Shown: positions 52,843 through 62,835, counted from the stretch's first letter. The stretch: 64,000 bases of DNA from CAYVRJ01 sp964453645 (GCA_964453645.1 CAYVRJ010000001.1:290577-354576); one strand, 5' to 3'. The notes: generated from the sequence alone by a model not told the origin. Translations and numbers: made by a program.

Positions 52843-53445
52843 TTAACCCTTGCTTCCAATTGATGGTTTGAGATTCTGGCCTAGCATATCAACTACTTTT
52901 TCAAAATCACTTTGCCGTGTTTCCTCTTTTTTGTAAGATAAATATCTTCTCACATACGCCACCTTAGCGGAACGGGGCATATTCATAAAATTCCCATGTG
53001 CAAGCGGATATTCAGTTAGTTTATCCGCAAAATCTGCAATTTGCTCATCGGTTATGACACCAGACGGAGAAGCTTCCCACATGCCGTTTTGCTTTGCGGT
53101 TTCCACAGCTTTTTCACCCAACTCGGTCATCAAATTTCTCTCACGAAGTTTTTCAACGATATTCTTGTTTTTATCAGACCACGGGCTTTTTAATTGCCGG
53201 CGGGAAAAATATTTGCGATATTGTGTATCGTCAATGCTTTTCATTTGCCCATCTATCCATCCGAAGCACAGTGCTTCTTCCAAAGCATCATTTGCAGTTA
53301 AAGTAACGATTGCTTTTGTCTTGCTAAATATGAGCCAAACTCCGTCGCTCGTTTGGGCGTTTTCTTGCAACCAAGCACGAAAATCACTGCGTATTGAGAA
53401 CAATAGTTCAGGCACTTCCATTTTCATATTCAATGTCACTTTCAT
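52843..53445 (-). CDS. YdeI/OmpD-associated family protein
   Basis: 200 residues. The segment SDFRAWLQENAQTSDGVWLI, then NDALEEALCFGWIDGQMKSI and YRKYFSRRQLKSPWSDKNKN are characteristic of this family, and a four-helix DUF1801-like C-terminus follows. Function is poorly known; Bacillus YdeI-like proteins relate to peptide resistance. The start is uncertain: the ATG at 53427 has a better Shine-Dalgarno (GAAAGTGA) than that at 53445. Confidence 0.8.
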   Translation of the reverse strand: MKVTLNMKMEVPELLFSIRSDFRAWLQENAQTSDGVWLIFSKTKAIVTLTANDALEEALCFGWIDGQMKSIDDTQYRKYFSRRQLKSPWSDKNKNIVEKLRERNLMTELGEKAVETAKQNGMWEASPSGVITDEQIADFADKLTEYPLAHGNFMNMPRSAKVAYVRRYLSYKKEETRQSDFEKVVDMLGQNLKPSIGSKG

Positions 53446-53729
53446 AAAATATAAACAATCAGTAAATCATTTATTTAATTTATCATACCACAACAACCCA
53501 CCTTTGTCTGCTACACATTTTTCACAGATGGAAGAAAACCTTCTCTCAATGGGTGCGTGATACATTCGTCCAATGAGCATGCCACGAACCTACTTCTTTA
53601 TTTGCAGAAGCCAAAGAGACAAAATAGAGTTTTTGTGATATGATTGGGGTTAATGAATTGTTTTTAATATATGTCTATTGAGGTTATATTGTGATTATTA
53701 AATATTCATATTGAAACGGGAGAAAACCT

Positions 53730-54143
53730 ATGATTCATCAAGAAGCAATCGGCAAAATGTTAGATGATTTGAAAGTCGTCTTTATAAGCTCCGTTGACGA
53801 AGACGGTTTTCCAAACACCAAAGCGATGTTGGGTGTTCGTGAGCGTGACGGTTTAAAACATATCTACTTTAGCACCAACACATCTTCTAAGAAAGTTTCT
53901 CAATTTCAGCAGAACCCCAAAGGGTGTATCTACTTTTGTGATGCAAATAGATTTATCGGTGTCATGCTCAAAGGGGAAGTGGAAGTGCACTTTGACGAAA
54001 CCCATCGTAAACGGTTATGGCGGGAGGGGGATACCATGTTTTACCCACAAGGTTTAAATGACCCGGATTATTGCGTGTTGAAATTCACGATACAAAGCGC
54101 ACGTATTTACAGCAACTTTGTTTCGGAAGATTTTGCGATATAA
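53730..54143 (+). CDS. pyridoxamine 5'-phosphate oxidase-like flavin-binding protein
   Basis: 137 residues with the split-barrel flavin-binding fold (VVFISSVDEDGFPNTKAMLG, HIYFSTNTSSKKVSQFQQNP, CIYFCDANRFIGVMLKGEVE). Members bind FMN or F420 and act as small stress reductases. The start ATG follows GGGAGAAAACCT. It is followed 13 bases later by a small membrane protein gene. Confidence 0.87.
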   Translation: MIHQEAIGKMLDDLKVVFISSVDEDGFPNTKAMLGVRERDGLKHIYFSTNTSSKKVSQFQQNPKGCIYFCDANRFIGVMLKGEVEVHFDETHRKRLWREGDTMFYPQGLNDPDYCVLKFTIQSARIYSNFVSEDFAI

Positions 54144-54156
54144 GTGAGGAACAAAA

Positions 54157-54522
54157 GTGAAAGATATGTTGACCATTCTATTTGCAATTAACCTAGCATT
54201 GCTTTTTACACATGAGATGGAAGCCATACGCTATAAAGAGTGGAAAATGTTTTTCGTGCTAAAAGACATGGAAGATAAGAAAGCCTACACGACCTTTCTT
54301 TTGCTGCACATACCCCTCTATGCACTTGCCCTATGGCTTTTATTGTCACCGTTTTTTATCATTGGATTTTATATTGTGGACGGGTTTTTGATTGCACATT
54401 TCATCATCCACCTTTGCTTTATAAAACACAAGAACAACCAACTCAACAATAAACTTTCGATGACTATTATAGCGTTGATGGGTTTGATATCTGCCATACA
54501 CTTAATCGGGATTCTTAACTAG
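54157..54522 (+). CDS. hypothetical membrane protein (DUF6713-like)
   Basis: 121 residues, start GTG with GTGAGGAAC upstream. About four membrane segments; an N-terminal motif (LLFTHEMEAIRYKEWKMFFV) carries a His-Glu pair in the first membrane region that resembles the DUF6713 group. Function unknown. It is co-transcribed with the flavin-binding gene. Confidence 0.6.
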   Translation: MKDMLTILFAINLALLFTHEMEAIRYKEWKMFFVLKDMEDKKAYTTFLLLHIPLYALALWLLLSPFFIIGFYIVDGFLIAHFIIHLCFIKHKNNQLNNKLSMTIIALMGLISAIHLIGILN

Positions 54523-54703
54523 TTTTAAATATGGGGGGTATTATGGATTTTGATTGAATGCTTAACATGCTTTATGAAAAGGATACATCACAGGGCTTTA
54601 AAATTCTAATGCTTGATTTGTAAAGACATACAGAATCTATTGGCTGTAAGGAACGAAGCGTAACTGTGATGTAGACAAAATGAGCAAACTGGGAAGCTAG
54701 GGT

Positions 54704-55225
54704 ATGAATAATATGATTATTATAGAGACGAACCGTTTATATTTGCGCAAAATTCAGAGGGATGATTACAACGCCATATGTCCAATTTTGCAAGATATTG
54801 ATGTCATGTACGCATGGGAGCACGCTTTTTCCGATAAAGAAGTATCTGAATGGATTGATGAAAATATCATGCGATACCATAGGGATGGGTATAGCTATTG
54901 GGCAGTTATAGAAAAAGATACGAATCAACTGATTGGTGTAACTGGTTTAATTGCAGAACAGGTAGACGATGAAAAATATGTGGGCATCGGATATATCTAT
55001 AGAAAATCATCGTGGAAGTTGGGTTATGCGCTTGAAGGGGCATCCGCTTGTGTTCAATATGCCTTTGAAACATTACATGTTGATGAAGTTACTGCTCAAA
55101 TCAGACCAAATAATTTATCTTCGCGTAAAGTCGCTGAAAAGCTTGGTATGACAATCAAGAAAGAATTTGTTAAAAACTACAAGGGTAAGGAAATGAAACA
55201 TTTACTTTACAGCCGAACGTCTTAA
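54704..55225 (+). CDS. GNAT family N-acetyltransferase (RimJ/RimL-like)
   Basis: 173 residues. The pattern LYLRKIQRDDYNAICPIL, YIYRKSSWKLGYALEGASAC and NNLSSRKVAEKLGMTIKKEF is that of RimJ/RimL-type enzymes, which acetylate protein N-termini or small amines. The start ATG has a weak site. A degenerate coding remnant precedes it (54544-54700). Confidence 0.9.
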   Translation: MNNMIIIETNRLYLRKIQRDDYNAICPILQDIDVMYAWEHAFSDKEVSEWIDENIMRYHRDGYSYWAVIEKDTNQLIGVTGLIAEQVDDEKYVGIGYIYRKSSWKLGYALEGASACVQYAFETLHVDEVTAQIRPNNLSSRKVAEKLGMTIKKEFVKNYKGKEMKHLLYSRTS

Positions 55226-55303
55226 GCATTTATAAACGATTCCCAATGAAAAATAATTTAAGTGAAGTAAGTGTGGTAACATGGAAACTATGAAGCATGC
55301 ATA

Positions 55304-55609
55304 TTGCCAATGGCGGTAACAAAAGAAAACATCGACAAAGATAGCTTTGAAACTGCAAAATGCAGCATTGATTATGCAAAAATCAAAGTGAGTATGCCGA
55401 GTAACGTGAGAGGGGCAGATTTGAGAAAGTGTGTAGCACCTACTTTGGTTATTGCTGCTGAAAGAGATTGCCTTTTCCCAGCCAAGAGGGTAATCCCCAG
55501 AGCAAACCAATTGATCCCGAATTGCACCACATACTTGCTAAAAGAACGTGGTCATATGCACATATTAACGGAAGAAGAAAAGCAAATGATTGTCGACTTT
55601 CTACTATAG
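55304..55609 (+). pseudogene. alpha/beta hydrolase, C-terminal remnant
   Basis: The 101 open codons match the last third of an alpha/beta hydrolase: the acid region CVAPTLVIAAERDCLFPAKR and the catalytic His in KERGHMHILTEEEKQMIVDF are present. The N-terminal part with the nucleophile Ser is missing; the frame is stopped 27 bases upstream of the first start codon. It is most likely a truncated gene left by deletion. Confidence 0.6.
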
Positions 55610-55757
55610 GTTATATTTGATACAATGAATTACATTAAGTGTGATGTTTCTACGATTTGTGTGGGGCTCGCTGCAAGTTTCGGTTTCTTTTTTGAAACGT
55701 TGCATCATTACGGGCAGGATATCAATTGAATGACAACGGTATAATAGCAAGACCCCC

Positions 55758-55806
55758 TTGACAAGAAAACGATCGTTCACTATAATTGTGGTAAACGATC
55801 GTTTTC
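55758..55806 (+). promoter_or_regulatory. consensus promoter with TetR-type operators
   Basis: TTGACA at 55758-55763, a 17-base spacer and TATAAT at 55781-55786: a perfect sigma-A consensus. Two copies of the self-complementary AACGATCGTT (in GAAAACGATCGTT 55765-55777 and AACGATCGTTTTC 55794-55806) lie in the spacer and just after the -10. This is the pattern expected for repression by the TetR protein encoded directly downstream. Confidence 0.85.
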
Positions 55807-55821
55807 TATTTGGAGGGATTG

Positions 55822-56445
55822 GTGTCTGATACGAGAGAAAGAATTCTATTTGCCGCACTTCGCTTATTTGCAAGGGATGGTTACGAGGCTGTTTCAGTTA
55901 GTGCCATTGCCGGAGAACTCGGAATGACAAAAGGTGCTTTATATAAGCACTACAAGAATAAACGAGATATATTTGACAGTATTTTGGAGCGTGTGCTTGG
56001 GGAGGATGTCCTGCGGGCTAAGAAATACAAAGTGCCGGAAGAAACATTTGAAACAACGCCATCGGCATTTAAAAATACTTCTCTGAAACAAATAAAAAAC
56101 TTCATTGAGGCCAAATTTCGTGTATGGCTAGAAGATGAATTATTTCGTAATTTTCGCAAACTGCTGACAATAGAGCAATATCGAAGCCCTGAAATGGGCG
56201 ATCTATACAAACGGTGTGTTTGTCAAGTCGAATATATCGAAGATTTATTTCGTGAAATGATAGAACAAGGTGTTTTGAAAAAAAGTGATCCAAAGCTGCT
56301 TGCCCTTGAGTTTTTCGCTCCATATCATTTTCTTCTAAATATTGCAATGGTAGATTCACCGTCAGACATTGAGGAAGCAGTCAATCTCTTATCCGCTCAT
56401 ATTGAGCGATTTATAGCGATATATGCCAATGAAACTAAAGAATAA
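55822..56445 (+). CDS. TetR/AcrR-family repressor
   Basis: 207 residues from the GTG at 55822, four bases after GGAGGG; other starts fall in the ribosome binding site. The TetR DNA-binding module is complete (RILFAALRLFARDGYEAVSV, AIAGELGMTKGALYKHYKNK). The C-terminal ligand domain resembles that of general drug/metabolite sensors. Its promoter holds two palindromic operators, so it probably represses itself and the methyltransferase gene 11 bases downstream. Confidence 0.9.
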   Translation: MSDTRERILFAALRLFARDGYEAVSVSAIAGELGMTKGALYKHYKNKRDIFDSILERVLGEDVLRAKKYKVPEETFETTPSAFKNTSLKQIKNFIEAKFRVWLEDELFRNFRKLLTIEQYRSPEMGDLYKRCVCQVEYIEDLFREMIEQGVLKKSDPKLLALEFFAPYHFLLNIAMVDSPSDIEEAVNLLSAHIERFIAIYANETKE

Positions 56446-56456
56446 GGAGTAACCAC

Positions 56457-57212
56457 ATGGAAAATACACTAACATTTACTAAATTGATTTGCGCAACGCA
56501 TTTAGGCTTGGAGCGGCAAGGTCCCGGAAGTTCTGAAATGACTCTTAAGGCATTGAGTTTTCTTGATAATCTTGATGGAGTCTCACGGGTTGCAGATTTA
56601 GGCTGTGGAACTGGCGGGCAAACGATGGTTCTTGCTCAAAAAATCAAGGGACATATTACTGGCGTTGATATCTGTCCTGATTTTATAAAGGTTTTTAATG
56701 ACAGCGCAAAAAATCAAAATCTGGGGGAAAGGGTTCATGGGATTGTTGGAGATATAACAAACCTTCCTTTTAGGGAAAATGAATTTGATGTTATCTGGTC
56801 GGAGGGGGTTATAGACCATATCGGTTTTGAAAGAGGACTTACCTATTGGAACGATTTTCTCAAAAGAGATGGTTATATCGCTGTAACCTGCCCCTCGTGG
56901 TTGACTGATGAGCACCCGGCTGAAATTGAAAAGTTTTGGAGTGATGCAGGCAGCGGATTGGATACAATAGGCAATAATGTTGATGTTATGCAAAAAGCAG
57001 GATATTCTACGGTGGCCGTATTTACGTTGCCCGAAAAATGCTGGATGGATTATTTCATTCCGAGAGAAGAAGCAGGAAAAGCACTCTTGGAAAAACATTT
57101 AGGAAATGAAACGGTAGAGGCATTTATCCAAGATGATACATGCGAAGTGGAGTTGTATTCAAAATATAAACAGTATTATGGATATGTCTTTTATATTGGC
57201 AAAAAGTTATGA
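56457..57212 (+). CDS. SAM-dependent methyltransferase
   Basis: 251 residues. The class I methyltransferase motif I is VADLGCGTGGQTM, motif II VDICPDF, and the post-II acidic region IVGDITNLPF. The type resembles small-molecule methyltransferases (UbiE/arsenite-like group). It is in a TetR-controlled operon, so it may modify a compound sensed by that repressor (inference). The start ATG has AAGGAGTAACC. Confidence 0.88.
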   Translation: MENTLTFTKLICATHLGLERQGPGSSEMTLKALSFLDNLDGVSRVADLGCGTGGQTMVLAQKIKGHITGVDICPDFIKVFNDSAKNQNLGERVHGIVGDITNLPFRENEFDVIWSEGVIDHIGFERGLTYWNDFLKRDGYIAVTCPSWLTDEHPAEIEKFWSDAGSGLDTIGNNVDVMQKAGYSTVAVFTLPEKCWMDYFIPREEAGKALLEKHLGNETVEAFIQDDTCEVELYSKYKQYYGYVFYIGKKL

Positions 57213-57305
57213 AAAGAAAAACAATATATTGGGAAATATGTTGTTTGACAGTGCAAAAGTCAGTTTATTGTCCTGAATGTCCTTATACTGTAATCGAGGT
57301 AAAAA

Positions 57306-58013
57306 ATGATTCAAAACCACACACTGATTGACAATATTCCAGCGATTCTATGGGGTGAGAACAGCTCTAAAGTATTCATCGCAGTTCATGGCGACAAGTC
57401 GTCCAAGTCGGATACGCCCATTGTTATTCTAGCAGAAGAAGCAACGAGTTTGGGGTATCAGGTTTTAAGCTTTGACTTGCCGGAGCATGGCGATAGAAAA
57501 AACGATGCCACGTTATGCAAGGTGCAGAATTGTGTTGCCGAGCTAAATAAAATCATGGAGTTTTCTAAAAGTCGGTTTGAAACCATTGGTTTAATAGCGA
57601 ACAGCATTGGTGCTTACTTTAGTCTGCTTGCCTTTAAAGATGAAACTTTACAGCAGTGTCTGTTCCTTTCGCCCCTTGTAGATATGAACCGTATGATTGA
57701 CAATATGATGAAATGGTTTGACATCACTGAAGAAAGGTTGCAAACAAAGCAAGAGATTGCCACGCCCATTGGTCAAACTCTATATTGGGACTATTATCAA
57801 TATGTTAAGCAAAACCCAATAACGAAGTGGGAACACCCAACGTCCATATTATATGGGGAAAAGGATACGGTGTGTGAGTTTGAAACTGTTGCTTCGTTTG
57901 CAAAGCAGTTTGTTTGTAATTTGGAAACATCACCGTTTTCGGAGCATTACTTTCACACTGACCAGGATTTGAAGGTTTATAGGAACTGGCTCAGAAAACA
58001 CATTGAATATTAG
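57306..58013 (+). CDS. alpha/beta hydrolase, small
   Basis: 235 residues with an alpha/beta-hydrolase outline: VFIAVHGDKSSKSDTPIVIL at the N-terminus, the nucleophile motif in GLIANSIGAYFSLLAF, ILYGEKDTVCEF near the acid and SEHYFHTDQDL with the likely catalytic His. The nucleophile elbow is NSIGA rather than the common GxSxG, as in some members. Substrate unknown. Single gene. Confidence 0.78.
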   Translation: MIQNHTLIDNIPAILWGENSSKVFIAVHGDKSSKSDTPIVILAEEATSLGYQVLSFDLPEHGDRKNDATLCKVQNCVAELNKIMEFSKSRFETIGLIANSIGAYFSLLAFKDETLQQCLFLSPLVDMNRMIDNMMKWFDITEERLQTKQEIATPIGQTLYWDYYQYVKQNPITKWEHPTSILYGEKDTVCEFETVASFAKQFVCNLETSPFSEHYFHTDQDLKVYRNWLRKHIEY

Positions 58014-58241
58014 GCAAGCCTTTTATGGTGTAGAATATCAAAAAGCCACGTGGACAACCGATGAATTCGGTTCACATGGCAGTTTGTATTAAAGTAACAA
58101 GCACATACCTCAAGCATAAGCGATCTGCCCATGCCGATTTAGGTATTTTGCAAGCTTTCTGTGTTAAAATCAACTTACTTTCAATAATCTATTGTGGTTA
58201 AAACAACTTCAACATCGGAAGATTGAAATTCTATACTATAT

Positions 58242-60254
58242 TCATGTTTGCTTGATTATGCGTTTGCTTAAAAAGAAAGTGGCGAGAAAATATCCACCGT
58301 AGATGAGCATGATTACCACAGCCGCAAACAAGCTGTCTCCAAAAATATCCCGTTCCCCCAGCTGCAAGATGATCTCACTTGCAACACTAATCCCAACGAT
58401 GGCGTGAACGATGGCTAGCAGCAGCGGGACTGCAAAATACAAAACGATCTGAGAAAACAACGCCTTTGATAGCATCTTCGCATCTGTACCCAGCTTGCGC
58501 AAAAGAGAATATCGTGCTGCATTGTCTGTCGTCTCGGAAAGCTGGGTGATGGAGAGCACAACAGCCGAGATGATGAGAAACACAATGCCTAAATAAACCG
58601 CCAAATAGGCAACCGATGCCGATAAGGATCTGGATTCTTCATAATTATTGATCCTCTGTGAAGAATGAGACATGACATTAACTGCATTTCCCTGCCGATA
58701 GTTCATTACATTATCTAGCACTTGCGCACGCGCTTGAGAAAAAAGATCGTTATACTCATGAGTGGATTCAATATAATTCATCGCAACCATATATGCCCGC
58801 TGTTCAAAGTTCTTGATAAGCGCATCGGGAACAACAAACGTTAAGCCATAGGCAGCTTTTGTCGTGCTATTAAACACGATGGTGTCGTCCGTACTCTTTA
58901 GTTTCATTAACGTTTCACCGATATACACCGGTTCGTTATTAAAATTATTGTTTATTATATCAAGCTGCTTGCTATCTGCGCTGTTTGCAATACATTCGTT
59001 TGGCTCGAGGGTTACGGTTGGTTGATTCAGCATCTTTAACAGTTTGTTGTAATCCGTTAAGGAGATGGCATCTCCAAAATATGCGTTTAGAAATGGCAGT
59101 TGCATACTTGAATAATATATTTTGATTTCTGAAAAGTCCTTGGCATAGGAATCAATCGGAATCGAAGTATTGTTAAACTCTTCTATTAAATCAAGTTCAA
59201 CGGGTACATAGTCTTCTGGAGCCAAATCTTCACCAGTGCCATTTGCTTCGCTGTAAAACATATGATACGTGGCATCAAAGGGGCTAAATTTTTCGGTCTC
59301 TGCGGACAAGGATTTGGATAAACCCAGACCCGATGCAAGCGCACTGATGGCCACAAACAGCATGAGACAAACCAGTGTCATGGAAATATATGTGGTGTTG
59401 ATTTTGCTGTTTAATTGCCTTAACACAAACATATTCAGCCCTTTTAAATACACTTTTTTGTTCTTCTTGATGACTTTTAAAAAGAATCCGGCTAAGGAGA
59501 AAAAGAATAAAAATGTCCCCACAATACCCAAGATGATGGAAATTAAAAACGTTGGACTCATGATAAACAAGCCGTTTTTGATGACCAATATATACGCCGT
59601 TGTCAAACACACAACGGATAGTATAAACAAAACGATGGACATGAAAAGACGGGGAACCCTGAACCGTTCGTTTTTTCGGTCTGCATAAATCAAATCAATT
59701 AGCTTTTGCCGCCCCACGATCACATTGTTAAAGAGCATAACGAACACAAACGCAATTCCAAAATATAAAACTGCCTTGAGTGTTGCTTCGGGTGAAAATA
59801 CAAAGAAGAATCCAACGAGTTTCACCTCAAAGAGCGAAGCCGTGAGCACTGCAAACGCTTGGGATAAAAAGATGCCGAGTGCTAGCCCGCAAGCGAGAGA
59901 AAGAAATGCTACCAAAATCGTTTCATAAATCAAAATGCGGGTGATTTTGCCCTTCTCCATACCCAGCACTTGATAGATGCCCAGTTCCTTTTTGCGGCGC
60001 AAGATCAAAAAACGGCTGGCATAGACGATGAGTGCGCCTAAAATCACCGCTACAAAAACGGAAAAAATACTCATCATCTCTATCAGCCGTTGAATGTGGT
60101 ACATCTGCACCTTGGAAAGCTGCATCATCGTCTGTTGACTTTCCATGGAGTTAAACACATAAAAGATGCAAACGCCGAACATGAGGGTTAGAAAGTAGAT
60201 CGCATAATCCCGAAAGCTTTTTTTTACATTGCGCAGTGCCAATTTAGCATACAT
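58242..60254 (-). CDS. BceB-type ABC transporter permease
   Basis: 670 residues from the ATG at 60254 (GGGGGTGACACCG upstream; overlaps the end of the ATPase gene by 11 bases). The architecture is that of BceB/FtsX-like permeases: ten membrane helices and a large external domain (about 345-560) between helices 7 and 8. Such permeases work with a BceA ATPase and a two-component system to remove or sense antimicrobial peptides such as bacitracin. All four genes are present here. Confidence 0.9.
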   Translation of the reverse strand: MYAKLALRNVKKSFRDYAIYFLTLMFGVCIFYVFNSMESQQTMMQLSKVQMYHIQRLIEMMSIFSVFVAVILGALIVYASRFLILRRKKELGIYQVLGMEKGKITRILIYETILVAFLSLACGLALGIFLSQAFAVLTASLFEVKLVGFFFVFSPEATLKAVLYFGIAFVFVMLFNNVIVGRQKLIDLIYADRKNERFRVPRLFMSIVLFILSVVCLTTAYILVIKNGLFIMSPTFLISIILGIVGTFLFFFSLAGFFLKVIKKNKKVYLKGLNMFVLRQLNSKINTTYISMTLVCLMLFVAISALASGLGLSKSLSAETEKFSPFDATYHMFYSEANGTGEDLAPEDYVPVELDLIEEFNNTSIPIDSYAKDFSEIKIYYSSMQLPFLNAYFGDAISLTDYNKLLKMLNQPTVTLEPNECIANSADSKQLDIINNNFNNEPVYIGETLMKLKSTDDTIVFNSTTKAAYGLTFVVPDALIKNFEQRAYMVAMNYIESTHEYNDLFSQARAQVLDNVMNYRQGNAVNVMSHSSQRINNYEESRSLSASVAYLAVYLGIVFLIISAVVLSITQLSETTDNAARYSLLRKLGTDAKMLSKALFSQIVLYFAVPLLLAIVHAIVGISVASEIILQLGERDIFGDSLFAAVVIMLIYGGYFLATFFLSKRIIKQT

Positions 60255-61005
60255 CGGTGTCACCCCCCAACAGCGTAACCACTTCAAGTATCTTTGCAAA
60301 AAAGGTCTTGCGGCTAACGTCCCCTTTTACAAGTTCAGTAAACATCTTTCCGTCCTTGATGAACAAAATGCGATCGCAATAACTTGCCGAAAATGCATCG
60401 TGGGTCACCATTAAAATGGTGGTTTGTTGTTCTTTCACTAAGCCTTGTAAGCTTTGCAGCAACAGCCGTGCCGACTTGCTGTCCAGTGCACCCGTGGGTT
60501 CGTCCGCCAAAACAAGGGATGGTTTTGTGATGATCGCACGGGCACTAGCCACCCGTTGTTTTTCTCCCCCCGAAAGCTGGGTGGGGAATTTTTGCAGCAC
60601 ATTGGAAATGCCCAAAAGTTTTGCCGCTTCGTTTACCTTTTGATGGATCGTGTGTGGATCTTCTTTTAAAATGGTCAGCGCCAGGGCGATGTTTTCATAA
60701 GCCGTTAAGGTATCCAGCAGGTTAAAATCCTGAAAGATAAACCCTAACTCTTCCCGACGGAATTTTGCCAACGACTTAGACCGAAGGGATGTAATATCCC
60801 GTCCCTCAATATAAATAAACCCGCTTGTCACCGAATCGATGGTGGACACGCAATTTAAAAGAGTGGTCTTGCCGCTTCCCGAAGCACCCATAATGCCCAC
60901 ATATTCGCCCGCATCCACTTCAAAATTCACGCCATCCAGCGCTTTTGTGAGATTGTTTTTATTGCCGTAGTATTTTTCAACGTTTTGAACTTTTAAAACC
61001 GACAT
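60244..61005 (-). CDS. BceA-type ABC transporter ATP-binding protein
   Basis: 253 residues with Walker A GASGSGKTT, signature LSGGEKQRVASARAI and Walker B LVLADEPTGALD. It is the LolD-like/BceA class that pairs with ten-helix permeases. It overlaps the permease gene and lies 79 bases after the histidine kinase gene, in the standard order R-S-A-B. Confidence 0.92.
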   Translation of the reverse strand: MSVLKVQNVEKYYGNKNNLTKALDGVNFEVDAGEYVGIMGASGSGKTTLLNCVSTIDSVTSGFIYIEGRDITSLRSKSLAKFRREELGFIFQDFNLLDTLTAYENIALALTILKEDPHTIHQKVNEAAKLLGISNVLQKFPTQLSGGEKQRVASARAIITKPSLVLADEPTGALDSKSARLLLQSLQGLVKEQQTTILMVTHDAFSASYCDRILFIKDGKMFTELVKGDVSRKTFFAKILEVVTLLGGDTDVC

Positions 61006-61084
61006 CGTATCCCCCTATGGTTTTTGATGGCTATATTGTAACCCCTCTAAAACTTCACTGCCATCGCTTCACCTTACAGTAACC

Positions 61085-62077
61085 TTACATTTCTGTAAGG
61101 TTACTCTTGGGAAAGACGATTTCAACGGTGGTCCCCTCGCCCGGTTTGGATTGAAGGCGAATGTTCAGACCAAGCTTTAAGCATAGTTCTTTGCACAAAT
61201 ACAAACCAAGTCCAGTTGATTTGGCGTATTTCCTGCCGTTTTCCCCTGTAAAGCCCTTGTGGAACACCCGGTTAATGTCTTGCGCTAAGATGCCGATGCC
61301 ATCGTCACAAATAGATAAGGATACACTGTTTGTGTTTTGTTTCGCAGATAGTTTTATTGATTTGCTCTCATATTTCACTGCATTTTCAAAAAGCTGCATG
61401 AAGATAAACTCCATCCACTTGCTGTCCGCATACACGGTGAAATCCAAATTGTCCGTTTCAACCAGCACATTGCGATTGATGAAATACTTCGATTCTTTGC
61501 GCAAAAGGGCATGGATCATTTCTTTGAGGTTTAACTCTTTGATAATAAAATCCTTTTCCACACTGTTGCTTCGGGAATAGTAAAGTGCTTGATCGACAAA
61601 CCGCTCAATTCGGTCTAACGTCTTTTGCAGGTCTTCATTTTGCAGGTTTTCGCAAATGAGTTTTGCCCCAGCTATGGGCGTTTTAATTTCATGAACCCAC
61701 AGTTCAATATACTCCCGATATTCAGAAGATACTCTTTTGTAGCTTGCGATTTCGTCGTTCATGGCTTTGTCCGTTGTCTTTAAAACGTCGTATAAAATCA
61801 AGCCTTCTAAAAACGACGGTTCGTCTATAATCTCGCAAAGCAGGGTTTTTCGATCTAGGGAATTGAGGGTATGATATAGTTTTTTATAGTAGCTACTCTT
61901 TTGAAGATATTCCAAAAGCAAAAAAACAAAACAACCCAAAATATAAGTGCAGGGCACAAACAACACGAAAAAAACTTCCGCAGCCACCATATATAAAAGA
62001 TACGCACTAAACCCGGCAATAAAGAGATGCAGCCCGATTACCAGCCACTTATCCTTTATAAATCTGCCTATTCGCAT
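61085..62077 (-). CDS. BceS-type intramembrane-sensing histidine kinase
   Basis: 330 residues. Two membrane helices at the N-terminus with almost no external loop define the intramembrane-sensing (BceS-like) class. The phospho-acceptor region is LWVHEIKTPIAGAKLI, and the ATPase domain has STGLGLYLCKEL. It senses flux through the BceAB transporter rather than the drug itself (family knowledge). It overlaps the response regulator gene by 10 bases. Confidence 0.92.
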   Translation of the reverse strand: MRIGRFIKDKWLVIGLHLFIAGFSAYLLYMVAAEVFFVLFVPCTYILGCFVFLLLEYLQKSSYYKKLYHTLNSLDRKTLLCEIIDEPSFLEGLILYDVLKTTDKAMNDEIASYKRVSSEYREYIELWVHEIKTPIAGAKLICENLQNEDLQKTLDRIERFVDQALYYSRSNSVEKDFIIKELNLKEMIHALLRKESKYFINRNVLVETDNLDFTVYADSKWMEFIFMQLFENAVKYESKSIKLSAKQNTNSVSLSICDDGIGILAQDINRVFHKGFTGENGRKYAKSTGLGLYLCKELCLKLGLNIRLQSKPGEGTTVEIVFPKSNLTEM

Positions 62078-62739
62078 AAGGAGTACCCCAACCCTCTGTG
62101 GGTTTTTAACTTATCGATGGCTCCGATCTCTTCAAGCTTTTTTCGAAGCCGGTTAATGTTCACAGTCAGCGTGTTGTCGTCTATAAATTCATCCGATTGC
62201 CAAAGTTCATTCATAATGTCTGATCGGTTTGTAATGCCCCCTTGGTTTTTCATGAGTTGTGCTAATATTCTCTGTTCATTTTTCGTTAGTTCGGTTTGTT
62301 TGCCGTTAAAGAGTACGTTACTTTTTGAAATGTCCAGCGTTAATTCGCCAAAGGTGAGTGTTTCTTTTGAATCCACTTGGTAGCATCGGCTTAACAAAGC
62401 CGCAATTCGCGCCAACAAAATCTGCGTGTGATAGGGTTTTGTGATAAAATCGTCTGCCCCTAAATTCATGCTCATGAGCTCATCTGTATCGCTATCTCGG
62501 CTGGTCACCACCACAATGGGCACCTTGGAACGTTTGCGAATTTCCCTGCAAATAAAATAGCCATCAAACATGGGCAGATTGATATCCAACAAAATCAAAT
62601 GCGGCTCTGTTACAAGAGCCTGGTTTACAACATCATCAAACGTTTCGATGGTCAGTGCAAGGTAACCGTATTTATTTAGCAGCGTTACAAGTTCCGTGCG
62701 TATGACTACATCATCTTCGATTATGAAAATCTTATACAA
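62068..62739 (-). CDS. BceR-type OmpR-family response regulator
   Basis: 223 residues. The receiver domain has the acceptor Asp in LILLDINLPMFDGYF and the Lys in FITKPYHTQ. An OmpR-type winged helix follows (LTKNEQRILAQLMKNQGGIT, NTLTVNINRLRKKLEEIG). It probably activates bceA-bceB. It is the first gene of the four-gene minus-strand unit. Confidence 0.92.
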   Translation of the reverse strand: MYKIFIIEDDVVIRTELVTLLNKYGYLALTIETFDDVVNQALVTEPHLILLDINLPMFDGYFICREIRKRSKVPIVVVTSRDSDTDELMSMNLGADDFITKPYHTQILLARIAALLSRCYQVDSKETLTFGELTLDISKSNVLFNGKQTELTKNEQRILAQLMKNQGGITNRSDIMNELWQSDEFIDDNTLTVNINRLRKKLEEIGAIDKLKTHRGLGYSLCE

Positions 62740-62835
62740 TTACTATACCATCCATATTAAACCAGTATTTCTCATCATGAATAGTATAGCACAATGAGCC
62801 AGAAAATTCATTTACCATGTTCAGTACGTCAAAAA

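Noticed and set aside
54544..54678. Possible degenerate gene: MDFD-stop-MLNMLYEKDTSQGFK, resembling the N-terminus of a helical repeat protein
   Set aside because: One in-frame stop and loss of the frame after about 26 codons; similarity rests on memory only.
55728..55743. TGACA-ACGGTA-TAATA, a half match to the palindromic box
   Set aside because: Only the left half fits and it is not clearly placed at a promoter of a gene.
58044..58080. Imperfect hairpin after the small alpha/beta hydrolase gene
   Set aside because: Several mismatches and no T run; it could be an ordinary weak transcript end, so I did not list it.
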